Shown here in pieces: positions 10,267-22,909 of a stretch of DNA of 64,000 nt; the stretch's first letter is position 1; each line of letters starts with the position of its first letter. A program made the position numbers and the translations under genes. The notes under the pieces were generated by a model. It was given only the letters and a program-made list of their open reading frames with translations, ran no database searches and had not been told where the DNA came from. The stretch is from Theocolax elegans (taxonomy: Eukaryota > Arthropoda > Insecta > Hymenoptera > Cerocephalidae), in NCBI GenBank assembly GCA_026168455.1, contig CM047425.1:43482711-43546710 (forward strand). The letters run 5' to 3'.

Positions 10267-11360
10267 TATATACACAATTTAAAATTTCACTTATTTGTTT
10301 ATAATGTAAATAGAGTTTGTCTTGTTTCATTGGTTACCAGAAACTCACTAACATGGATCTTGTTGTGTAAATGTTGCAGTTGTTGCATTCTTGTTTCTTG
10401 CATATGTTATTCTTTCTATAGAGTTTAGCCTAGCTAGGCATGTAAGTTCAACAGTACAACCACCTGTACCCCAGCCTGCAAATATGTCGTATTTACTGCT
10501 AAAAAAAAAATACGACGAGACGGCATTTAAATCAACGCATGCTATGTGCTTTGCAAAATTTTTGCCAAACTTTTTATAAATATATATATCTTTATGTATA
10601 GGCCCTTATGCGGACCTTTCTTTATTATAGATATTCTTTATGTTTTTAAAAATAACCCATTCCTCTCGTTCCCGACTAAATGAAGCCGAACTCGCTTTTC
10701 AATTTCAGCAAACAATGGAATTTTTCATTCAAATGTTAGGTACATTATCTGGAAAAAATTAATTGTTACCTTGATTTAAACTTTATTCTGTAGGGTAAGT
10801 AAGGCGTTGTGTGCATACACGCTACGCGCTTAAGTCATTAGGTAATTTTTGATAAAACGATTTTTATTTTTTTGCAACTAATTATAGCGGAGCCGATAAA
10901 AATGACTAGGAAGCAGTATTATATGTGTCTAGAGCAGCTTTTTGGTGTTTGGAGCAGCTTAAAATAGTGTATAAACTTTAAAAAGATATGTCATTTTGAA
11001 AATCAAGATAAATCATTTCTTATCCCAAATCGTTATTAATTTTTTCTTAGAAATATAAAATGGAGCAGTTTAAGCTATCGATATTTTTGGATAGAGCTAA
11101 TTAGAGTACAGCGATTAGTACTTTTTTTATTGTCAAATAATTCATATAATTTGATATATTAAAAATACATTTTTTGGCTTTGGAATTACACTGATACATT
11201 CTCTTACTTACGAAATATCCGTATTTGAATAATCGAATCGCACCCCAAACGTATACAATTTTTCTAACTAAATCAGGAGGATGTAGTTCTTATAACAGTA
11301 TTAATTAAAATTCTTAATTAAAATATAAATACTATATAAAGGCTTGGGAAAGTACAATGT
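10267..11360. other. Gene-free stretch with a solo TIR-like scrap
   Basis: No credible gene. TACCCCAGCCTGCAAATATG near 10,469 matches the subterminal motif of the MULE ends at 21,041 and 42,590, with a small GTCGTATTT/AAATACGAC hairpin beside it. Sequence near 10,620-10,660 resembles the core of the foldback at 40,032-42,222. Confidence 0.55.
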
Positions 11361-11369
11361 TGTGCATAG

Positions 11370-13480
11370 TGATATCACAATTATAAAATATCACAGTCGC
11401 AGACTAAATATAATACAAATAAAAGGAAAGTCAACACATCTATCAGTCACAATACCAAAATACAATTTAAAATTGGACGACACATAAAGTTGTCATTCGT
11501 CATAATCTATCGATATCTACGAGTATCTGGGATGGTATAGTATAGATAACAAAATAAGTAAATAAATAAAAAATAATTTGAATATATAAATAAATAATTG
11601 GAACCTTACATTACTCGCATACGCACAATTTTGTATATACGTAACACCATAGAGTACCGTCTCTTAGAATCTGTACGCAAACAGCCTAAAGAATATCTGC
11701 TGGATGTCACGCGATCATTCCTCCTAATGCTACAAAAGTAACGCAAAAAAGTATTTTGTAAAATCTGTAGTTGATTTTGAATCTTCTGCGAAGCATTTAG
11801 CATGACTAATAAACAATAGTCTGTGTGGGGAAACAATAGGGCTTCGGCGAGCCTTAGCTTAGCTTAACTTTCTAAGAGCTTGAATGGTGTACTTATTAAA
11901 AAATTATAGACTATATAAGACTCTATTCACTTATTTTGTGATATGATCCATATGCAGTTTCCATGATAGGACTTAAGATTCTCTCCACAAACGGTATGAA
12001 CACGCCATCACCCAACTCAATGCCATAAATTTCATAGTTATAGAACAAAATTTACGACAACCAAACAAAATAGCTTGAGTCTTAAAGGCGTTAAGTTTAA
12101 GTGAGGCGCGCACAGCCCAATCCTGTATTCCGATTGCGACTCTTCGAAGCTCTGCTATCCCCCTACCCAGATCAGAATATGGGAGTTGCAAGTAAACCTG
12201 CTGATCATCTGCATACAACACATGCTGGGTATCCACAGGAATAAGTAGGTCACGTAAGTCATTAATGCATAGGTAGAGAAGTAAGGGTCCCAGGGCTGAC
12301 CGTTGTGGCGCTCCCAGGTTTGATGTTATCTAGGAAGAGAAGGTACCTGATAAAACAACAGCCTCCATACGAGACGAAAAGTAATAATGAAGCCACAATA
12401 ATGCAGACCTAGAAAACCCTATTTAACTCAAGCGGTCAAGTAAACGGCATATTGTGTCAAACGCCTTGCTAAAGTCGAACAACAGAAGTATTGTTACAAG
12501 CAAAATCAGTAGGCGGTCGTGCTATTTTGCACTTTTTCAAGGGGAAAATATGATCCTTCTGCCAAAGGTTTATCAAAAACGAGATACTAAATATTTTAAC
12601 AAGGGAATTACCAATAACATGCAAGGACTTGATTATAACACTTTGAGGTATGCCGTTCGCCCCACAAGCCTGCGAGATAAAATTCGATATTGATAAGGTA
12701 ACATCATTGATATTGATTTCCTTGAAAGAAAAACCTTCCTCAGTAGCCTGTTGAATTATTACATGGTGATTCACATCATCCTCCAGAGAGGAGACCAATA
12801 TACCAGCAAATTGCCCGTTTAAGTCTTCATGTATAAAACCATTTAAGTCAATCGCTCAGGAAGGAATTCCAAATTGCGCAATTCTTTCCAAACATTGTCA
12901 TTGTCAAGAACCTCAGATATATGATTTTGATATCACTCTGTTTTATTGCCTCGGTCCTAATGTCTGTATATCTCCTAATATAAAAAATTCTTTAAGTATT
13001 TTTGGATTATTTCAAGTTCTCTGACTCAACTCTTCTAATTATTTGGGCTCAAAGTGCGTTACGTTTGCGCTACAACTGAGATAGCTCTGCGCTTTTATAC
13101 AGCGAACTAAACCTTGTCGGTTTGAAGGTTCTGTTTGAATATTATCACGGTAACATCTCAGCGCACTCTCAATGACAATCTCAACAACATAAAAAGGCGA
13201 CCAATTACACTGGAAAAGCAAACATTGGAGATCATTGACAGGAACATGTTAATAAACGTGGAAAGTAATAGTGCTGACTCGTGAATAATTATTATAAAGT
13301 ATAGTGGCAAAAATTATATTATGACCATTGTGAAAGGGTGCAGGGATATTACCAAGATCAACAATTCAGTCATTATCATCGACAAAAATGACATCCAGCC
13401 AAGTATCTGAGGTGTAGGTGAAATGCGTGGGTCCATGCTGAACAAGTTGCAAAGAAAGTTTTAGTAAAAAAAATTAAAAG
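11370..13480 (-). pseudogene. Decayed LINE (jockey/I-like) endonuclease-RT
   Basis: Minus-strand pieces occur in the right order. An endonuclease tail carries SDTWLDVIFVDDND and NGHN (about 13,420-13,300). RT parts follow: GANGIPQSVIIKSL (12,680 area), FDFSKAFDTI (about 12,480), LGPLLLYLCINDL and the catalytic YADD (about 12,215). The C-terminal TDYCLLVMLNAS segment is at 11,606-11,836. Several stops and frameshifts break it. The C-terminal region and 3' UTR resemble the better-preserved copy at 62,955-64,000. Confidence 0.8.
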
Positions 13481-14390
13481 CCTATTGTCCTCGATCTCTA
13501 GCTTGGACTCCTCAGTAAGGAACTGGAGATATCTTACCTTAGACGCCTGTCACAAGATGAACCGGGACACCAGTGCCACGTCCAGACTTGTACCAACTAC
13601 TATACAAATATTACAAGAAGGCAAATGGTTAATAAACCATTCGCGTTCCTTCCGCTCTTGTTTAACTAGGACTAGCCTTACGTCTCCGGGAGTAGCGAGT
13701 AAAGTTATTTTGAGAGTAGAGATGTAGGATATAGTGTGGGATAATAAAATAATATATTTTTTTAATCGTATTAATCATGCATTATTTAATTAAATTTGTT
13801 AACACAATATATAATGTCTTCTTTTTAAATGAACATGTGTAACTAAATTCTTCTAGCTTTTTAATGGACAAAAACATACATAAAATTACAATATTTTATA
13901 AACAATTGCATAAAATTATTTAAGTTTAATAACAATTTTAATTTTGATTATATAAAAAGTTGCACGGCGAACACGTTAACAAATTATAGAATAAAATATA
14001 CGTAATGTTATTTTATTACAAACATTACTAATTAATAATCGAGATAAGAATTATTATAAATAAATGCAGTTTAAATTAAAAATTGTTACAGTTGAAAATA
14101 TGAATTATTGTCAAAAAATTGCAATTTAAACAACAAATATTGTAAATCAAATGCAATGCAAAGAATTGTTATAAATAAATTGCAGTTCCAAATAATAATT
14201 ATTGTAAAAAAAACGGTTGGTTCAGCAATTGAAATAATATAAAATACCAGGTTTACCTTTACGAATATTACAAAGCGTATAGATAACCGAAAAGAATATA
14301 CCTTCAGTACCCAAATATATAGATATATAAGTAAGGAACGAAGGTCTGCCTCGAACGTAGGTAGCGGCGTCAAGTGGCTTGGTGATGTTC
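13481..14390. other. AT-rich stretch, no gene seen
   Basis: May hold degraded 5' LINE sequence at 13,485-13,730. The rest is AT-rich with a loosely repeated AATTGTTATAAATAAATTGCA-type motif at 14,050-14,215. Confidence 0.5.
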
Positions 14391-14946
14391 CGCTAGACCT
14401 GCGGGCGCCAACTTAGATGCGTATGCGTTAGGAGTTCGATGATTGCCAGATGTCGAAGTCGTAGTTCTTGGACTAAGGCTCGTAGATACCAACGATGCGT
14501 CTCGATTCCCGAATACAAGATCTCTCTTGACTTTGAATGCATATTTTTTTAAAGTCCGAGTAGCAGAGCTTCACCCTCGGATAAAAATTAAAGAGTTCAC
14601 TAGCAGAGCTTTGTTTTATGGAAGTTTTAGACGAAAAACTAGGAGTGGCTGTGTCCCCGTTCAGGGTCCTCTTTATATACCCTAAAAATCTATGCATGTG
14701 TCCTTGTCTTACGCTTTGCTTAAGATGGAAATTGCGTAAGTAGTTCTCGATTTTTCGGGCTTGCACCCGATTGGACCGTTAGATGTGTGTGATCCAAAAA
14801 TGATCAAATCCCATACATTTTCTGTATCGCTTCGTAGTTGAACCTTCGTAGTTGCCTAGATTGCAGCGTTCGCACTGCGCCAGATACCACCGTTTGGAAG
14901 TACCGGTAATGCCTGGGAGGGGAGGAACATCTACAGCGGCGCAAAT
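14391..14946 (+). other. Leader of the second gypsy element
   Basis: More GC-balanced sequence directly upstream of the gag remnant. No clear LTR ends or primer site on the plus strand. Confidence 0.4.
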
Positions 14947-15345
14947 ATGCACCACTTGCAGAGCAACGGTGGATCGACAAATACACGGAATATCGGCAAT
15001 ATAGTTCGACGATGGAACGTCCGATTCACCGGCGAACCGGATGACAGCATTGATCTGTTCATCACACGGGTAGAAGAATGTAGGACATTAGCAAGGCTTA
15101 CAGACGAGGAGTTACTACCCGCACTGGCCGAACTAATGACCGGTGTCACGTCCACCTGGTATCGCAATTATAAAGACCAGTGGACGACATGGCATGAGTT
15201 TTGCCATGAAGCTAGAGACTGGTACGGTATGGACCGCCGTTACCAGCAAAGACTAGCGAGCGATGCAAATCGACGGACCAAAGGGAAAGGCGAACCCGTG
15301 CGTAACTACATAACGTGCTTAGGTTCGATACTGCGTAAGCAACGA
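14947..15345 (+). pseudogene. gag: Second Ty3/gypsy gag, truncated
   Basis: The frame reads VRRWNVRFTGEPDDSIDLFI, then TSTWYRNYKDQWTTWHEF and GEPVRNYITCLGSIL. These align block by block with the gag at 1718-2677, for example WYRNNKGKWRNWDEF there. Similarity stops near 15,340. The remaining frame to 15,504 runs into unrelated AT-rich sequence, so the element is truncated before its zinc knuckle. No pol follows. Confidence 0.85.
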
Positions 15346-15917
15346 CCAATCCAGCGGTACTCGTATGCATCTTCTAAGTTTGCATTTTCAGAGATGGGCT
15401 CGTTTTCGACATCAACGTACGCGGTAGCCGTCGGGTATTTGCATTTATTCTGCGACTGCGATATTTTAAATTGCAATATTGTATTTATACAAGCCTTTAC
15501 ATAGTACTTATTTTTATTTAAAATTTTGTAAATTTTTGTATTATTCAAATAAACTTATCTCTCTCTCTGTCTGCGCGCGCAAGGTGAGTCGACTTACCGC
15601 TACTATTATCGCTCCTTCTTTACGTCTTTGCCTTGTCTCTCACACTTGTTCCTGAGTTTTACAGCGCGAATAATAAGAGGGTGGACCGACTGCAGCTTGC
15701 ATTTTTTAATAAAGTTTGCTTTAGCGGTTGGTTTTTCTACCCCAACTTCCACTGTAAACTTTTTGCAACATCGAGGTTATTTCACCTAGAGTGGCAATTA
15801 GGCGACAAAATTTTCTGTACGGCTCGACTATGGAGGCGCCCCTCTTCCACTTCACTCCTTAAATGCTGAGCTTCATGTACTATGCGAGCGTGTCGACAAC
15901 CTCGAAATTAATACCAA
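15346..15917. other. AT-rich 3' sequence with AATAAA and CT repeat
   Basis: Contains AAATAAACTTATCTCTCTCT near 15,548, similar to the 3' end of the LINE at 62,955. No gene is seen to 15,917. Confidence 0.45.
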
Positions 15918-16397
15918 CTAACGTTTTGGCGAGGTGGGGGCACGAGTTAAACTTCTTAAAGACAATGTAAATAGACTCCTTGATCGCGAAATTTCCTCGA
16001 CGCTGGCAGCTGTAGACGGTATTGATAACCTGGATAGAAATTCTTGCGACGTTTTATTCACAGGTCTACCTATCGCTTCTACATTAACTGATCTTAAATT
16101 AATTGAAACTATCCTGAATCGCATCAAACTGCCGATAGTCGCGCGTTACGTTATTAAACTAATTCGAAACAAACGGTGAATGAACCATCAGTTCCCCCCT
16201 TGACCAAAGGCTTAGTTTGTAAGGTCACTTCACCTGCTATCAGAGACCTAATTATAGAAAAAGCCCATCTATTAAAGGGTTCGACAACTTCGAATATTTT
16301 TGGAATGGGAGGGGAGTCTTCCTCATTTATTAGGCCATTGCGGCCGAAGGCAGTACACGACCTTTGGCTGAAATCTCTTCGCAAAGCAAGAAGTTAG
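15918..16397 (+). pseudogene. LINE ORF1 remnant
   Basis: Two frames that join by a frameshift near 16,177. The first contains CDVLFTGLPIASTLTDLKLI and the second KGLVCKVTSPAIRDLIIEKA, the RNA-binding, RRM-like part typical of jockey/I-type ORF1 proteins. It lies directly upstream of an endonuclease on the same strand. The 5' end and any zinc knuckles are missing. Confidence 0.7.
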
Positions 16398-16459
16398 GTT
16401 ATTTGCGCCTCGTTGTTAAGAACTCTTAAGAAAAAAGGAGCATTAATACGTATTAACTC

Positions 16460-17211
16460 CGATGCTGAACTCCTATGATGTGATCGCACTTACAGAGACC
16501 TTTTAACTAAATCGAACTCCTCTGATACAGAAAATTGCCAGGGTATACTCTTTACAGACTTGACCGAGTGAGTAAGGAAGAAGGGGGGAAGGGGTTGCTG
16601 CTTACATTAGAGATGAATACAAAGTCAATATGCTGGCTCATTCTGACAAAATGTTCTATAATTCTCCCGAGTATATTATTTTACATAACATCGGCAAATC
16701 GACCTCGCTGATTTTGAGCATTGTTTACAGACGGCCAACAGCATCTTATCCCACTACTTTTTTCGATTTATTATCTGATATCCTTCCTTCCCATGGTCTT
16801 GCTGTTAATACCGGGGACTTAAACATTGATATGAAGTACTCAAGTGCCGCGGCAGACACGATGAGGGCAAAAATAACAGCCCCAAACTTATTACTCATCG
16901 ACTCTGAACCAACTCATCATGCGGTCACATCCTCAGGTTTTTCACACACATGGCTTGATCTCTTCCTGATCAGTGATCCGTTACCTAAATTTAGTTATTA
17001 TAAGTCAACAGCCCCTTTCGCCGCGGGCCATGACTTCATAGCAATTCGGCTACTAATTGACAGAAATCCGTCCAAAATAGAAAGGTCCTGTTTACGTGGT
17101 TTGAAAAGGATCAATCTCCATGAACTGGCTACTGCATTCAACACCATTTACAACTCTAACACAATTTACTTAACTCGAAATTCATCTGAACCTCATATCG
17201 CAAATCCTACT
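16460..17211 (+). pseudogene. LINE apurinic-type endonuclease, truncated
   Basis: Endonuclease domain that would nick target DNA for reverse transcription. The 5' part is frameshifted (SYDVIALTETFLTKS near 16,470). The part from 16,630 is open and shows IVYRRP, NTGDLNIDM, SHTWLDLFLI and the terminal GHDFIAI, the landmarks of EEP-fold LINE endonucleases. The frame ends at the boundary of the inverted arm at 17,214, so the RT domain is missing. Similar in arrangement to the copy at 11,370-13,480. Confidence 0.85.
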
Positions 17212-17213
17212 GA

Positions 17214-18497
17214 CAAGTAACCCTACCCAACGGTCACTCACCGATTCCGATGAAACTAACAAGGGGAGTGTTTGTACTCCGGAGAACAGATCTTATCCAG
17301 ATTGAACACACTATTAGAAAAATAAAAAAGATGAAATACGTGTTTTTTTGTTTTGTCCGATGGGACTTCTAAATAATTCTGCAGCCATTTTAAATTAATT
17401 AATATTAATAAATTAAATATATGATACAAGTGTCGCATCCTGGCTTCTTCATTATTTTAGAAGTGTCAATTATTACTTACCCCAGCGACTGAATCATAAT
17501 GTGTGAATGTTGTCATAATTAGGATCTATTTTACCTATAAATTAGTTTACAAATTATAAATTATTTACAATAAACTTAAAGATTAATAAAAAATAACGCC
17601 AATGCGTAAATACTCAAAATAAGTAAGGAATTATTCACTTACATAACTTTAGATTTTGTAACCGTTTCAAGCAGTCCATCTTATATTTTGAGCAGCGTTC
17701 CTTTTCATCTAGGTTCTGAAGAAGCACAAAAATAAATAATAATAAATGGGCATTGGCCGACCACTAATCCTCCTTGAAGCTGCTGTTGTAGAAGTCTGAA
17801 ATTGATGTCTCGGATCCTGCTTTGTGTTGGTTTTATGGAGCATCCCCACGTATAATCACACAGATTAATCATTTTAAACATTTAGAGTACTTAAATTAGT
17901 CCATAAAATCATCAAGTCCATAAGAGCTCCCAGCAATTTAATGTACATAACCTGGAAAATAATAAAAAAAAATCACACAAAATATCAATTCATCAAAAAC
18001 ATTAATTTTTTTTATTTAATAATTAATAATGTGCAATACTTATCTGACGTGCTTGTTGCCTGATAAATTCTTCTTCTCGTGCTAGCGATCCATCAAATAA
18101 ATTGAATCAAAACAATGCTGAAGTGTCACAGGTGAGATGGTGACCGGTCCTATAATTTACAAATCGCGCGATTGTTGAACTCTGCGTTTAGCAAAACCCT
18201 TTTACGCTCGCTCGATACGCTCGTTCTTGACAGATCCTCTGTAAAAATAATCTATTTAATTATTATTTATTTTATATCTTTTTCACCGATAGTACGATTA
18301 AACTTTTATATAATTAATTTTATTTTTGAAAATTTAAACAATATTCGAAACTAGAACCAGTGTTTTTTTCATACAATATTGTTAATGCATAGCGTATTAC
18401 GGTTTCAACCAATCAGACGAGGTTTATAGAGAGCTAATAAGAAAGAGAAAGAAACAAAGAGTGAGATGGATGCAACGTATTTTTGGCGAATTTTTTT
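17214..18497 (+). repeat. Left arm of the outer inverted repeat
   Basis: Starts CAAGTAACCCTACCCAACGG. Its reverse complement is the right arm at 42,653-45,979, interrupted there by a 1.9-kb palindrome and a short insertion near 42,675-42,807. TGA lies just outside both ends, a possible 3-bp target duplication that may be chance. Short frames inside the arms are mirrored between arms and look non-coding. Confidence 0.85.
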
Positions 18498-18699
18498 AAA
18501 TTATCCGTGTTTGACTATTAGTCAATGTTTAAATGATAAAGTTACCGCTCTAATTATTATTTGTTTGCATTCCTTTATTTGTATTTCTTTATTATTTATC
18601 GTTTATTACAGATTTATTTCTTTAAATTTTAATTAATTACTTGTAATTAATTCTCGTAAATAATTTAAATACTGACTTATTTATAAAATTCAAGCAAAA

Positions 18700-20572
18700 A
18701 TGGATGAAGTCGATGAAAATTGTTTATTTATTAATAAATCTGCAAAAGATTTTTCAAATGAATTTTTTACTGATTGTTTTAATGTATGTGTAGAATATTT
18801 AAAACAAAGAGATTTCATAATTGAAAATAGAATGCCAAAAATTCCTGATCTGTATACCGAATCAACTGGAAAGGAAATGGCAAATTTGTTAATTAATTAT
18901 TTTAGTAATTTAGTTCCTGTTGAGTAGGAGTATTTATTTATCAACAGTGAATTTGAGAAAAATTCAGGTGAAAATTCAGAAGGCAAATTTGAGGAAAATT
19001 TAGGTAAAAATTTAGAAGGCAAATTTTCACAAAGTTCAAATTCAATGGTGGAAACATCTGATAAATCTGGTAGCTTTTTTAAATTTTGTATTCAATTTAT
19101 TTCATTGTAATCTATCGAAAATTTTAAAACAGTAGCCTTAAAATTCTTTAAATTGTAGAACTTGAAAGTCAATCAAATTTAAATGAGTATGAACCGGAAA
19201 AGAAAAGAAAATGTATATATTATATTCCAATCGATACCAAAATTAAAATATTGAACCTTGCAAGAGAGCATCCAAACTGGAAATTACCATCGATACAAAA
19301 AGCTGGTGGATCAGCTCTAACTCGCATGGATGAACTAACTAGATGGAGATCAGAGGTTGAAAAAGGTCGTACAAGAATTGAAAAGCAACGTTTCATAAAT
19401 AATTGGGTGTATGATAGATTTGTTGAAGCAAGAGAGGTTAAAACACCAGTTACGACACGTAATTTACAAGCATGGGGATTACAGGCAGCTGGTCAATTCC
19501 AGAGCGAACATTTTATTTTCTGCGCTTCAAATTCCTGGTCCAATAAACTAAAAAAAGAATACAAAATAAGCCAAAGAAAAATTACTAGATATATCAAGCC
19601 TACCGAGAGTAAATCCCTGGAAAAAATTCTGGAAGCTTCAACAAATTTTGCAAATGAATGTTCGATGCAAATAAGGAATTACAACCAAGATTATGTGCTT
19701 AACACAGACCAAATTGGATGCGAATACAGAATGAACGTATTACGAACCTTGGAACATAAGGGCACTAAATCTGTTGAAGTGGATATAGGCGATATGAATA
19801 AAGTGACCCACAGCTATACTGCACAGTACACAATCACAGCCTCTGGGAAATTGTTGCCTCTTGTATTTATATGTTTGCAAGAACAGAAGGGTGAATTCGG
19901 ACCTGTTATTGCAGCGAAAGTATCGGCTCTCTCCGAAGAGTTTAAAAATGTCACAGTTGTTTGTTCAAAATCTGGAAAGTTGTCCTCTGCTCTGTTGTCC
20001 TGTCCTGTTCGGCATGTATGTAAGAAATACATTAGCTTCTTACATAAAAAAATGAAAAATTTATACTTTTATTGGATAGTTGGAGCGGGCAAAAGGATAC
20101 TAAATTCTTTGAAAATTTTAAGAATAATAATAATGAACCCACCTGGTCAGTAAAAACGATTCCACCTGGATGTACCGGTTTCAACCAACCGCTACATGTT
20201 TATTTCCATAGGCAGGTGAAAATATTTATAAAAGAATTACAGAATTGTACCTTTTTAATAGAACAAAAGCGGCAAATCAATTCTAGAGAAGATTGTATTA
20301 AAATTCATTCGTTAGTGCAAAACCAATTATCTGCTCCAATTTTCACTGAAATGGTACGATATGCTTGGTACGCATCAAGGCTCATTGATAAAAAAGATGT
20401 CTTTATGAACGTGAAGCAAGTCTGCTTTTCCAAGATTGTACGCCCAGCAAAATGTGTTTGTAACCAGAGAATTTCATTTATAAAATGTTCTTGGTGTCGT
20501 AAAAATTTATGTTTCAGTTGTTTTTATGATCACTATCACCCCAGAACCTGTGCAACATTTTCTGGAAAATAA
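18700..20572 (+). pseudogene. pogo-like DDE transposase, broken
   Basis: A first exon (18,700 to about 19,070, with an in-frame TAG at 18,925) is followed by a likely GT-AG intron and the main frame. That frame shows a helix-turn-helix and CENPB-type DNA-binding region (IKILNLAREHPNWKLPSIQK, then TTRNLQAWGLQAAGQF) and the first catalytic Asp in VLNTDQIGC. A frameshift near 20,050 leads to DSWSGQKD (second Asp) and PPGCTGFNQPLHVYFHR. In pogo-like enzymes the last motif is QPLD, so the third Asp is His here (CAT at 20,195). The tail has paired Cys/His (CSWCRKNLCFSCFYDHYHP), a zinc-binding end. It lies inside the outer inverted arms and may be their autonomous gene. Confidence 0.8.
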
Positions 20573-20589
20573 CATTTTAATAAACTAAC

Positions 20590-21023
20590 AATAAATTTCA
20601 AGCATTATCATTATTAATATTTATTTATTATATTTTAACTTACATACCTTCACTTGACAAATTGAAAATAAAACTAAAATTCTGCTTTTATTTATTAAAA
20701 TATGCATTATTAAAACACTTGATATTTGTACCTGTAAAACAAAATCTATCACAAAGTAAAAATAATTATAATTTAAATGATAAATATGCACTATGTATAA
20801 TAAATTAAAGTATACATATCTAATATTTACTGCTACACTCTCATAGAATTTGCACTCTCGTAGAATTACTTTTTAGTTTCTAGAATAAATAAACCCATTG
20901 GAAAATTGATTAAATAAAATAATCTGCATAATCTGCAATAATTGCAAGTTTTTATGTTTCCTTTCCAATATACTACATAATCTATGCTATCTCTTTCCAT
21001 CCATCAATTTAAAAAATATCGAC
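20590..21023. other. AT-rich stretch, no gene
   Basis: 3' sequence after the pogo-like gene up to the MULE insertion point. Nothing recognisable. Confidence 0.6.
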
Positions 21024-21032
21024 CTTGTTGAG
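21024..21032. repeat. Left 9-bp flanking repeat of the MULE
   Basis: CTTGTTGAG, matching CTTGTAGTG at 42,604-42,612 in 7 of 9 positions. Nine bases is the usual Mutator-superfamily target duplication length; two mutations since insertion are assumed. Confidence 0.6.
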
Positions 21033-21500
21033 ACCCCCCTTACCCCAGCCCGCAAATATTATATATATGCAATAAAGAAAATACTAATCAACGTATTTTT
21101 AATTGCACTTTTCGAAATAACAGCTATTATTAATTGAACCCTCATAGTTTGTTAATAAAAAATTAATAAAATAATTCGTCACGCGTCTGTTGAAAAACGT
21201 CTGTTTCTCGAAAAATATTGAGTTTTTCGAAATTTAATTAATACTAAAAAATTGAACCCTTTCTATTTTTAATTGAGCCACTGCTAAAATTCTTAAAAAA
21301 TCATAAATTTATTTAAAAAATTAAAAAAAACATTTGTGATAAATCGACTTGCGTCACCGCCATACAGCGCATGCGCAGATAGTTTCGGATATCTCGGAAC
21401 GCTGGTCCTAAAGAAATGTGAAACGCGGTTTTGAGGTAGCTGTCTGTACAACCAGGATATAACCTTTTATACTTCTAGAGCATTGTTCACGTAAAAAAAA
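21033..21500 (+). repeat. MULE left terminal inverted repeat
   Basis: Matches inverted 42,232-42,603 and, past the nested foldback, 39,937-40,022. Shared landmarks include CGCATGCGC near 21,367 and TCTAGAGCATTGTTCACGTA near 21,474, against its inverse at 39,940. Confidence 0.85.
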
Positions 21501-21659
21501 ACGGTTTTTTCAGCCTTTATACTTTAGAAGTCAAACATTATTATGTATTTCAATTGAATTTCATTTATTCATCTTTGTAATACACGTATATTTTAAATTA
21601 ACTTAGCTGAATAAAAAGCATATTAGTTTTTCACAGCTGTCCGTTAATATGCTTGGTGC

Positions 21660-21860
21660 TTGTTTATATTTCAGTCAAGCCAATGAACTGGTCTCTAATC
21701 AATCGTCAACCTGGACCTGCCACTGCTATCTCATCTCCTGCCATGGTAACGGAAGTCTTCCTGGTCCTATATAGTTAGTCTGATTATTAGAAAGGATGGT
21801 GAAACAATAAAAGAGAACTTTAAAAGAAATCTGGAGCCAAAAGAGAAAGCTTGGAGGTAA
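21660..21860 (+). pseudogene. Degenerate KH-gene exon, first copy
   Basis: Nucleotide-level copy of the exon at 22,910-23,215 with a preceding acceptor-like TTTCAG. Examples are TCCTGGTCCTATA and AAAAGGATGGTGAAACAATA. Stops break every frame. It retains a donor-like GAGGTAAATAATTT. Confidence 0.6.
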
Positions 21861-22504
21861 ATAATTTAAACATTATACACACAAATACATTTACACAACA
21901 TGCATGAGTTGGTTAAAGGAACCCACACTTTGCTATACAAAAGTTCTCATGGGTAGAATACTGTACATACAATCCACGGTATTCCTCCCATAAGAACTTT
22001 GGTTCAGCATGCTCACAGAAATCTATCTGCAAAAATTTTAAAAAAAATCGATCAATTTTTATAAGAAGTGTACGATGTCCTTCATAGTATCATGCAATTT
22101 GGATTAATTTTTTTGCTTCAAGCGAAACTTGATCATTTCTTCATTAAGTACAAAAGAAGTAAACAAGTTATATATTCTATTTATCAAATATTAACTTCTT
22201 TGTAGGCTTTATATATTTATATTGCTATAAGTAGATCCAGAGATTGGATTAGCGAATCTGCAAGTTATCACAAAGAATAATTATTCTAAAAACTGAACTT
22301 CTTACATAGTAATTATACAATAAATTAATAAATATATTAATTAATTTTTTTCATACTGTGTGTAAAGTGCAACTTTACGCACTCTTTTTTTGATGATGCA
22401 TAAAAATGCATTTTACGCAAAGATATAGAAAAAAAATGTTTGCCACTCGGGTCTAAAAGTGTGTGAATTTGTACTTTACACCCTAGTAACGAAAACTACT
22501 ATTA

Positions 22505-22800
22505 TTGCATTTCAGTCATTTCCAATCATTGGGTAATATGTACGCAGTAAAGAATACAATGGCTTGTAATCTTTCCTGGAATGTGGCACCAGGTTACAAA
22601 TCATGACCAGATTACACTCCTGTGGCAGATCCAAATACTGCCCATAAAGCAAAAATTAAAATTAATACAATTACACGTCTCACTGGCTGTAATATTAGAG
22701 ATCTCTATGGGATTACATGATCAATCAGAATTGAAAAAAAAGTGAAACAACCGCAGCAACATCCAGAAGCTGGTGGGAATCTGGACATTAATTAAACAGG
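22505..22800 (+). pseudogene. Captured gene exon of unknown identity, left copy
   Basis: Flanked by an acceptor-like ATTTCAG and a donor-like CAGGTAAAT. One frame reads VADPNTAHKAKIKINTITRL with stops on either side. An inverted relative lies at 37,620-37,880, where the frame reads ADLNAANQALVQINAIT. It may belong to the KH gene beside it. I cannot name the domain. Confidence 0.5.
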
Positions 22801-22909
22801 TAAATATAACTTTCTAATATAAGATATTTCAATTAAATTTCATTTAATCTGTGTAATATTTGTAATGCATTTATACTATACTATTACTATATTAATCAGT
22901 TTGGTGCTT

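Noticed and set aside
17256..18354. 60-codon frames in the outer arms, mirrored at 42,928-44,037
   Set aside because: Short, AT-driven and present only because the arms are inverted copies.
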